From: Calditrichota bacterium
GTDB lineage: Bacteria > Calditrichota > Calditrichia > RBG-13-44-9 > J075
NCBI GenBank assembly: GCA_003695285.1
Contig: RFIL01000005.1
Span: 1 to 14,740, forward strand
Direction: 5' to 3'
DNA length: 14,740 nt
How positions within the stretch are numbered: the first letter of the stretch is position 1; each line of letters starts with the position of its first letter. The translations under genes and the position numbers were made by a program. The notes under the pieces were generated by a model. That model did no database searches, was not told the DNA's origin, and saw nothing but the letters and a program-made list of their open reading frames with translations. Shown here piece by piece: positions 7,159 to 12,796 of the stretch.

Positions 7159-8319
7159 ATGAAACGAATTATTGCAACCTTGATGCTCTTATCTTTGACC
7201 ATTGCCCTGATCAGCTGTGGTGGAGGTGAAAAAGTCCGGGAAGCCCGATCAGAAGTCGATACTCCGGAAGTCCATTATGATCGGGGAAAAGCCCTGTTAG
7301 GTCAGGAAAAATTCAATGATGCCATGTTTGAATTCAAACAAGCCACCAGTCTGAATCCCAAATTTGCACCCGCTTATGAAGGGATGGCCTGGATATATCT
7401 GGAGCAGAATGATCTGAAGGCTGCTGAAGAAGCGGTAAATAAAGCCCTGGATCTCGATGGGAAATGGGTGTTAGCCAAAATTGCTCGGGCCCGTATCAAG
7501 GCCAAACAGGAAAAATATGATGATGCCATCGATGAAGCAAAGGATGCCATCAAAGATATTCCCGGTTCTTCGGTCCCGGATAAACGAGCCGCACAAATTG
7601 AAGCCTGGTTAACTCTCGGTGATATCTACAAAGAAGCAGACCGTTATGATGAAGCTCAAAAGGCATATCAACAGGTACTGGAAATTGATCGGCTGAACAT
7701 GAAAGCCAGCAAAGCGATTAAAGACCTGGCAGCCTATAAAACAGCTACCACCGGGCAGCGTCCGGAATTAAAGAAGATTGCCAGTAAAAAAGAAATTACT
7801 CGTTCTGACGTGGCGGTGTTGTTCGTTCTGGAATTACCCCTGGAAAAAATTTTCCGGCAGGCACCACAAACTCAGGAACAATCCGCCTGGCGACCTCCCA
7901 CTCAGAGCGTTATGGGCAAACGAGAACCTGAGTCAGCAGGCCCTGCTTTACCACCCGATGTACCCGAAGACCACTGGGCAAAATCTTTTATTGTAGAAGC
8001 TCTGGAAAAAGGGGCCATGGAAACCTATCCTGATGGCACCTTCCATCCTGATGAAAAAGTCAATCGGGGTGAATTTGCCCGCATTATCGAAAAATTCCTG
8101 ATGCGGTATTGGAATGATCCCAAACTGGAAACACGTTACTTTGGCTCCACTTCTCCCTTTGCTGATGTTAACAGTACCAGTCCGATTTTTAACTCCATCA
8201 TGGTAGTAAGTACCCGAAATATCATGCCCGGTTTTGATGATGGTACCTTTCGTCCTTTAAAAGGGGTAAATGGAACTGAAGCATTAAATATTATCCGAAA
8301 ACTGAAAGCTGAGCTATAG
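7159..8319 (+). CDS. Lipoprotein with TPR repeats and C-terminal SLH domains
   Basis: This encodes 386 residues. The lipobox is LISC with lipidated C20, so the protein is membrane-anchored. About four tetratricopeptide repeats cover residues 38-180 (for example AYEGMAWIYLEQNDLKAAEE and AWLTLGDIYKEADRYDEAQK), a protein-protein interaction surface. A degenerate SLH-like segment (ITRSDVAVLFVLE, 213-225) and a Gln/Pro-rich spacer follow. Two S-layer-homology segments close it: 266-317 (DVPEDHW, YPDGTFHPDEKVNRGEFA) and 332-386 (FADV, MPGFDDGTFRP). SLH domains bind cell-wall polymers or peptidoglycan, so the protein could bridge the outer membrane and the wall while its TPRs recruit partners encoded alongside. 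A ribosome binding site (GAGGGGG) precedes the ATG. The next gene begins 13 bp downstream. Domain calls are confident; the tethering role is inferred. Confidence 0.88.
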   Translation: MKRIIATLMLLSLTIALISCGGGEKVREARSEVDTPEVHYDRGKALLGQEKFNDAMFEFKQATSLNPKFAPAYEGMAWIYLEQNDLKAAEEAVNKALDLDGKWVLAKIARARIKAKQEKYDDAIDEAKDAIKDIPGSSVPDKRAAQIEAWLTLGDIYKEADRYDEAQKAYQQVLEIDRLNMKASKAIKDLAAYKTATTGQRPELKKIASKKEITRSDVAVLFVLELPLEKIFRQAPQTQEQSAWRPPTQSVMGKREPESAGPALPPDVPEDHWAKSFIVEALEKGAMETYPDGTFHPDEKVNRGEFARIIEKFLMRYWNDPKLETRYFGSTSPFADVNSTSPIFNSIMVVSTRNIMPGFDDGTFRPLKGVNGTEALNIIRKLKAEL

Positions 8320-8332
8320 GGTACAGACAACT

Positions 8333-9532
8333 ATGAACGGAAAACAACACTCAACAATTTTCAGGCTGGGATTCTTACTTTGCCTGGTGACGGCATTGTT
8401 CGCCCAAACTCCAACTCAGCAAAGTAGCGAAGAGCAAAAAGTGCTTGCCAAAGGAATGGGCGCCATCATCGGTGGAGATGAGGCCAAGGCTTATGATGAT
8501 GCACTGGCCAATGCCCTCCGCAATGCCGTTGAACAGGTGATTGGCACAATGGTCCAATCAGATGTGTTGGTTGAAAATTATCAGGTGGTGGAAGATCGAA
8601 TCTACTCCCGAACAATGGGGTATGTAAAAAGCTACGAAACGGTCAGCTCTACCAAGCGAGGCGATAATATTCTGGAAGTAACCATTCAGGCAGTTGTAAA
8701 GAAAGGGGATCTGGAAAATGATCTCAACGCCATTGGGTTACTGATTCGTCAGAAAAACAAGCCCCGATTAATGGTCTTGATTGAAGAACAGAATATGGAT
8801 CGTTATTACCATTCCTATGCGGTAGATTTGAATACGACGGAAACAGAGCTCACCAACAAATTCCTGGAAAAAGGATTTACCTTTGTGGATAAAAACGTAG
8901 TCGCTCATTCCCTGCAGAAAGATGCTATTCTGGCAGCCATCGAAGGCGATGCGGCCATGGCTCGTGCCATCGCTTCTGAAAGTGGTGCTGAGGTATTGAT
9001 TATCGGAAAAGCAATCGCAAAACCGGCTTCAGGTGGGCCCTCAGTCCTGAAAAGCGCCGGGATGGTCTCCTGTCAGGCAACCATCAACTTACGTGCGGTT
9101 CAGGCGGACAATGGACGGATCATTGCGACCACTTCTCAACATGCAGCGGCAGCTCATATCGATCAGATGACCGGAGGCACACAGGCTCTACAGAAAGCGG
9201 CTGCCCTTGCGGCGGAAGACCTCAGCCGTAAAATCCTGGAAAGCTGGCGCAGTGAAGTCTACAGCAGCAATACCGTACAACTCCGTATCCTCAACATTCC
9301 CTCATTCCGGGATTTCGTCAAATTTAAGAATATGGTTAAAACCTATGTTCGCGGAGTACAGAATATTTATCAAAGAGATTATTCCGCTAATACCGGTTTA
9401 CTGGAGCTGGAAACTCGTGGCACCACCAACCAAATCGCAGAAGAACTGGTTTTAAAGGATTTTAGCCCTTACCAGGTACAAGTGGTAAATACCACAGCCA
9501 ACGCAATCATTATCAAATTAAGTCTGAAGTGA
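8333..9532 (+). CDS. FlgT-like exported protein
   Basis: This encodes 399 residues with a signal peptide (cleavage near ALFA-Q25, no lipobox). Residues 36-128 resemble the FlgT N-terminal domain: AKGMGAIIGGDEAKAYDDAL, an ALRNAVEQVIGTMV helix, then ENYQVVEDRIYSRTMGYVKSYE and a conserved strand IQAVVKKGDL. Residues about 145-305 have an alpha/beta layout like the TolB-N/CsgG-type middle domain of FlgT (ELTNKFLEKGFTFVD, GAEVLIIGKAI, INLRAVQADNGRIIATTS). A C-terminal segment (310-399) follows that I do not recognise; it is not the typical FlgT C-terminal domain, which instead appears on the next gene. In Vibrio, FlgT builds the H ring of the flagellar motor. There are no flagellar genes here, so a related ring in another envelope machine is an inference. 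The ribosome binding site is weak, suggesting translational coupling to the gene 13 bp upstream. Confidence 0.78.
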   Translation: MNGKQHSTIFRLGFLLCLVTALFAQTPTQQSSEEQKVLAKGMGAIIGGDEAKAYDDALANALRNAVEQVIGTMVQSDVLVENYQVVEDRIYSRTMGYVKSYETVSSTKRGDNILEVTIQAVVKKGDLENDLNAIGLLIRQKNKPRLMVLIEEQNMDRYYHSYAVDLNTTETELTNKFLEKGFTFVDKNVVAHSLQKDAILAAIEGDAAMARAIASESGAEVLIIGKAIAKPASGGPSVLKSAGMVSCQATINLRAVQADNGRIIATTSQHAAAAHIDQMTGGTQALQKAAALAAEDLSRKILESWRSEVYSSNTVQLRILNIPSFRDFVKFKNMVKTYVRGVQNIYQRDYSANTGLLELETRGTTNQIAEELVLKDFSPYQVQVVNTTANAIIIKLSLK

Positions 9533-9543
9533 TCATCGGAATC

Positions 9544-9583
9544 GCACAATACATTCTCTTACGAAGGGAATGTATTGTGCTTT
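9544..9583 (+). terminator. Perfect 13-bp hairpin inside the envelope cluster (terminator or processing site)
   Basis: GCACAATACATTC (9544-9556) pairs without mismatch with GAATGTATTGTGC (9568-9580); the 11-nt loop can add CTT/AAG. Only TTT then C follows, so the U-tract is short. It starts 12 bp after the FlgT-like stop and 130 bp before the next start. It may be a leaky terminator, an RNase-processing site that sets relative expression, or a stabiliser of the upstream mRNA 3' end. Confidence 0.6.
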
Positions 9584-9713
9584 CATCCCTTCCGGGAGAG
9601 CAGACGGACAGGTATCTAAACCAACAGCTAAAATGAATCCCAGACCCCTGATTGAATCTCGTGTTCAAATCTCTAACCATGGACCATTATATCAACCAGA
9701 TAAGGAGAAACCC

Positions 9714-10634
9714 ATGCTTCGAACCAAGGTATATAATAAATTCATTTTCGTTATAGTGATTACTCTTTTAAGCACTGTCTTTTTCAGTATTCCTGCACAA
9801 AGCTTAAAACATTTAAAGAAACGAATAGCAGTGGTGGATTTTGAAGATCGTGCCGGTTACGGACATAATATCGGGCGGGGTCTGGCAGATATGCTGGTGA
9901 CTTCTCTGGTTAAAACCGAAAAATTTATCGTGATCGAACGAGAAGAGCTGGATAAGGTGTTAGCTGAACAGGGACTCGGGCTCAGCGGGGCTGTAACCCC
10001 CCAAAGCGCTGCACAAGTAGGCAAACTCCTCGGGGTAGAATTAATCGTTACCGGTAGCGTTTCCGAATTTGGCGAAAAGAAATCATCCATTGGGGGAGCC
10101 CTAAAGGGCATCGGGGCAAAGCTTACCTCCAGAGAAGCACGTTCGGTTGTGGATATACGGTTGATCAACACCACTACCGGAGAAATCCTACTGGCTGAAT
10201 CTGCTGAAGGTAAAGCAAAATCTCGAAGTCTGGATAAAGTTCGATTTGAAGACATTGATTTCGGCAATCCAACCACCTGGGATCAGACCATCCTTGGAAA
10301 AGCGGCCCGGAAATCAATCGAGAAATGTGTTCAATTTATTGAGAAAGCAATGGTGAACATCCCGTGGCAGGGGAAAATAATAAAAGTGAACCCTGATGGT
10401 ACAGTGTATATGAAACCGGGTTCAGCGGGAGGAGTTCAACCGGGAATGGAATTTGTGGTGTATCATCCTGGAGAAGAATTGATTGACCCGGATACCGGTT
10501 TATCCCTGGGAAGTGAGGAAAGCATGGTAGGAAAAATCAAAGTGGTCCAGGATGTGGCCAACGGAAAAGCTTGTAAGGCAATTATTTCCTCCGGTAGCCG
10601 CATGCAGGTTGGAGATTATGTAAGAATTAAATAA
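9714..10634 (+). CDS. CsgG-family protein with C-terminal FlgT_C-like domain
   Basis: This encodes 306 residues from the ATG at 9714, chosen because AAGGAGA lies seven bases before it and a signal peptide begins there. The frame is open 48 codons further upstream, but that part overlaps the hairpin and has no export signal. The signal peptide (about 1-28, IPA-Q) has no lipobox, unlike E. coli CsgG. Residues 36-212 are CsgG-like: KRIAVVDFED, IGRGLADMLVTSLV, FIVIEREELDKVLAEQ, AAQVGKLLGVELIVTGSVSEFG, a Gly/Ser-rich segment that in CsgG forms barrel strands, and VVDIRLINTTTGEILLAES. Residues 219-306 match the FlgT C-terminal domain pattern (GKIIKVNPDGTVYMKPGSAGGVQPGM, IDPDTGLSLGSEE, VGDYVRIK). 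CsgG forms the curli outer-membrane export pore. No curli subunit is in view, so the exported substrate, if any, is unknown. Confidence 0.87.
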   Translation: MLRTKVYNKFIFVIVITLLSTVFFSIPAQSLKHLKKRIAVVDFEDRAGYGHNIGRGLADMLVTSLVKTEKFIVIEREELDKVLAEQGLGLSGAVTPQSAAQVGKLLGVELIVTGSVSEFGEKKSSIGGALKGIGAKLTSREARSVVDIRLINTTTGEILLAESAEGKAKSRSLDKVRFEDIDFGNPTTWDQTILGKAARKSIEKCVQFIEKAMVNIPWQGKIIKVNPDGTVYMKPGSAGGVQPGMEFVVYHPGEELIDPDTGLSLGSEESMVGKIKVVQDVANGKACKAIISSGSRMQVGDYVRIK

Positions 10635-10680
10635 CAGCAATTTTACTCTACTATTGAATTTCTGAGTGGTTGTTCTTTAT

Positions 10681-10696
10681 CTTGCTGTTAAGCAAG
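10681..10696 (+). repeat. Small perfect hairpin before the FecR-domain gene
   Basis: CTTGCT (10681-10686), loop GTTA, AGCAAG (10691-10696), between the CsgG-like and FecR-like genes and 29 bp before the FecR start. There is no T-run, so it is probably not a terminator. Confidence 0.5.
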
Positions 10697-10725
10697 CGGA
10701 ATTCAATAAAATCCTGGAGAGGCCT

Positions 10726-11499
10726 ATGCGAAGAATAATCTGGTTCACATTCTTGATTCCTTTCTTCTTCATTCTTTTGTCTGCTATGCAAACTTCCAAA
10801 GAACCCATCGGAAAAATCACGTTTCCCTTAAACAGGGTATTCGTTATTCCCGCAGGCACTTCCGAATTGAAATATGCCCAGTTTAACATGGAAGTATATC
10901 CAGGAGATAAGATTGAAACGAAAAAAGAGAGCCGCTGTGAAATAACCCTCAGGAATGGAGATGTATTTCGAATTGATGAGAACTCCATTTTCACTCTGGA
11001 AGAAGCCCTGGTTACTGAAAAAACAGTCAAAGCGGAGATGTCTTTGAGCCTGGGGAAAATCTGGGCAAATATCAAAAAAATATTCTCTAGGGATGATTAT
11101 TTACGGGTAAAATCCCCCTCAGCTGTAATTGCTGTTCGTGGGACAATCTACCGGGTGGATGCTCAGGAAGATAGCACCACTGAAGTACGAGTGTATGAAG
11201 GTGAGGTGGCGGTGACTCCTCCTCCCCCAAAAGTACCCACACCGGGAGCGCCCCCCCGTCCTCAACCCAAACCCAAACCACAAGAAGTTCCTCCCCCAAC
11301 ACAGGTTCCTGCCCCCACTCAGGTGCAGGGTCCAACGGAGGTTTCTGTTGAGGTATGGGTAGAAATCGTTAAAGCCCAACAACAAATCGTCATTAAACCG
11401 GACGGCACAAGGAGCATCGCCGAATTTGATCCAGAACAGGACGCTCAATTAGACTGGGTAAGATGGAATAAACGGAGGGATAGTTTGCTGAACCGGTAA
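10726..11499 (+). CDS. Exported FecR-domain protein with proline-rich linker
   Basis: This encodes 257 residues from the ATG at 10726, preceded by GGAGAGG and starting a signal peptide/anchor (MRRIIWFTFLIPFFFILLSAM). An in-frame upstream ATG at 10666 has no ribosome binding site and would bury the signal. Residues about 28-163 form a FecR-type beta domain: YPGDKIETKKESRCEITLRN, the hallmark VKSPSAVIAVRGT (128-140) and VRVYEGEVAV. A Pro/Lys/Gln-rich linker (164-205) leads to a C-terminal segment (206-257) ending in the DWVRWNKRRDSLL motif often found at the end of such proteins. There is no cytoplasmic anti-sigma region and no ECF sigma gene beside it, so the classic FecR signalling role is not supported. 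A structural or ligand-binding periplasmic part of the neighbouring assembly is more likely. It is the last gene of the five-gene run. Confidence 0.85.
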   Translation: MRRIIWFTFLIPFFFILLSAMQTSKEPIGKITFPLNRVFVIPAGTSELKYAQFNMEVYPGDKIETKKESRCEITLRNGDVFRIDENSIFTLEEALVTEKTVKAEMSLSLGKIWANIKKIFSRDDYLRVKSPSAVIAVRGTIYRVDAQEDSTTEVRVYEGEVAVTPPPPKVPTPGAPPRPQPKPKPQEVPPPTQVPAPTQVQGPTEVSVEVWVEIVKAQQQIVIKPDGTRSIAEFDPEQDAQLDWVRWNKRRDSLLNR

Positions 11500-11572
11500 G
11501 CAAAGACATTCCAGATATGGGTTCCTAAACTTTCTTGATGTTTTCCTCCAACACAAAATTGCCGCATTTTGC

Positions 11573-11646
11573 GAACTTGCTGCTGCCTCTTGTGCAAAGA
11601 AACAGCAGCAAGTTTCGACATGCATGGCACCTCCCTTATTTTTTTT
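11573..11646 (+). terminator. Strong stem-loop ending the five-gene cluster
   Basis: AACTTGCTGCTG (11574-11585) pairs perfectly with CAGCAGCAAGTT (11603-11614), plus one G-T wobble, around a 17-nt loop. It lies 74 bp after the FecR stop. An eight-T run occurs at 11639-11646, 24 nt beyond the stem, too far for a textbook terminator; the nearest T's to the stem are only three. Termination or 3'-end protection of the cluster mRNA is the likeliest role. Confidence 0.5.
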
Positions 11647-11706
11647 CTGTCATTTCAGCAAAACCATCCGTTTCACTTGAGTGAAGCCATCCCCCTGTTT
11701 CGAGTC

Positions 11707-11798
11707 GTAACCGGTGGAGCAAGACCCGCAGCGAGCGGTTACCACCAAATACGAGTAAAAATGGCGGGAGATGGGTCGCCACACCTACCGGTTAACCG
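11707..11798 (+). promoter_or_regulatory. Alternating GTAACC/GGTTAC inverted repeats, candidate leader RNA or operator
   Basis: GTAACCG (11707-11713) can pair with CGGTTAC (11736-11742). Overlapping GGTGG (11713-11717) can instead pair with CCACC (11742-11746). A further perfect palindrome CGGTTAACCG lies at 11789-11798 and offers both half-sites again. GGCG/CGCC (11763-11766 and 11777-11780) forms another short stem. The pairings exclude one another and sit 50-140 bp before the small gene at 11849. Confidence 0.4.
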
Positions 11799-11848
11799 CC
11801 CGGAAAATCAAATCTTCAACCATCCATCGACTGTTGGAGGACACTGCC

Positions 11849-12158
11849 ATGCCCCATGTTTTTGTAAATAGAGAGCTTCGGGAAACGGATATAGAGAACC
11901 TTGTAGAAAACAAGCAACAACAGCAGAAGCAAATGTTTATTGTAAAGGAAGGCTACCGGGCGATTGAGGATGGAAAATTCTTACTGCGGGTAATTGCCAG
12001 AGATGCAGATTACCAGCAAACCTTCTGGGTGGCGGTAAAAAGGGAATCCTCCAGGCGCGGCTGGTAAAGTTAGACCCTCCGCCCTCCAGCCCTACCGCAC
12101 CCCGGCAGTTAAAATGGCGGTCTGGCAAATCGTGGAGAAACTGAAACGGGAAATGTAA
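11849..12158 (+). pseudogene. Small hypothetical gene with probable frameshift
   Basis: The ATG at 11849 is preceded by TTGGAGGA at a good distance. The first frame gives 72 residues (MPHVFVNRELRETDIENLVE, then a Gln-rich turn, then FIVKEGYRAIEDGKFLLRVI and QTFWVAVK) and ends in RESSRRGW with a stop at 12065-12067. If one A is removed from the AAAAA run at 12037-12041, the reading continues as GNPPGAAGKVRPSALQPYRTP and finishes with AVKMAVWQIVEKLKREM, a credible amphipathic helix, with a stop at 12156-12158, about 102 residues in all. I therefore read it as one gene broken by a single-base indel or a sequencing error; programmed shifting is less likely. I recognise no family. It has no signal peptide. 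An in-frame upstream ATG at 11771 lacks a ribosome binding site. Confidence 0.5.
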
Positions 12159-12796
12159 TGGGAAATAAGCCTACATTATAGCAAGATTCCCATCAGAACA
12201 ATGAAATTTTGGCATTTTTCTTTTTAGATTCTTTTGCTTGTTTGAACTGGGAGGAGCCCCTTATGGGGTGGGCTGAACAGTTCCCAAAAATGCTTTGAAT
12301 ATTTTCTATCACATCCATATATTTTATGCACTCATCAAAAGATCATGCACTGACGGAAAATTCCCCCGAGTATTATACTCCACCGGTTTGCCTGTCTTGT
12401 TCTGCTTCCGATGAGCGGAGATAATGAGGTCTCAGAAAACAGGTGGTTCATCTACTTCACATTTTTGGCTAATAATAGACATAAGAAAGTTATCATGTTT
12501 CTCAGCTAATTATATAGTTTTGGACTTTTGACAAATTAGCGGCCCATTTTAAAACCAACTACGCCAGAATTTATTATCCGGCGACCCTTTTTATACTTTA
12601 GAGCAAAAGAGGTGTACAGCTGAAAAGTAGAAAAAAGTTATTCCAGGCTACATTTCAAGAACGAACAAAAGCTATAAGACCCTGTTACTAGAAAACTTAA
12701 ATATCACTTAACAAAGTTTGAGCTAATTCCCATGGTTCGTGTCAAAAGACTAAATATAGTTAGACTTTATAAATAACTACGGAGAAAAATCGAATC
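12159..12796. other. Long non-coding stretch before the beta-propeller gene
   Basis: I see no gene in these roughly 640 bp on either strand. It holds a nested hairpin (12244-12283), a 7-bp inverted repeat GCTAATT/AATTAGC (12505-12511 and 12534-12540) and a weak CGCC/GGCG stem followed by CCCTTTTT near 12560-12592. TATAAA at 12768-12773 could be the -10 box of the next gene, but no convincing -35 lies upstream. Confidence 0.5.
12244..12283. repeat. Nested 40-nt hairpin
   Basis: The outer arms GAACTG (12244-12249) and CAGTTC (12278-12283) enclose either CCCC-TTAT-GGGG (12257-12268) or AGCCC/GGGCT (12255-12259 and 12270-12274). No T-run follows on either strand, so a simple terminator is unlikely. 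Confidence 0.5.

Larger units (their letters stand above)
11500..11848. other. Structured intergenic region after the FecR gene
   Basis: No gene is supported. It contains a strong stem-loop (11573-11615), an eight-T run (11639-11646) and a cluster of GTAACCG/CGGTTAC half-sites (11707-11798) leading into the ribosome binding site of a small gene. The second half is visibly more GC-rich than other intergenic DNA in the window. Confidence 0.55.

Noticed and set aside
9570..9713. 48-codon in-frame extension of the CsgG-like gene upstream of 9714
   Set aside because: It starts inside the right arm of the hairpin, has no ribosome binding site, and would place the signal peptide in the middle of the protein. 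AAGGAGA marks 9714.
9857..10276. 139-codon reading frame on the minus strand
   Set aside because: It lies entirely opposite the CsgG domain, has Ser/Arg-rich composition typical of an antisense shadow, and has no start signals.
6315..10634. Flagellar or curli operon
   Set aside because: LPP20, FlgT-like and CsgG domains are present, but there is no flagellar rod, hook, motor or curli subunit gene in the window, so naming the genes flgP, flgT or csgG is not justified.
10666..10725. 20-codon upstream extension of the FecR-domain gene
   Set aside because: No ribosome binding site; the export signal begins at 10726 directly after GGAGAGG.
11087..11448. Overlapping minus-strand frames opposite the FecR-domain gene
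   Set aside because: Their Pro/Gly/Leu-rich content is the reverse of the FecR proline-rich linker.
10726..11499. FecR-type anti-sigma/iron-transport regulator
   Set aside because: There is no cytoplasmic anti-sigma region, no ECF sigma gene and no TonB receptor nearby; only the FecR beta domain is present.
11569..11871. 100-codon plus-strand frame after the FecR gene
   Set aside because: It begins in the stem-loop, reads through the inverted-repeat cluster, has no ribosome binding site and overlaps the better-supported start at 11849.
12001..12067. Programmed frameshift site in the small gene
   Set aside because: AAAAAGGG is not a standard -1 heptamer, and the needed shift is +1 (or -2). 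A mutation or a sequencing error is simpler.
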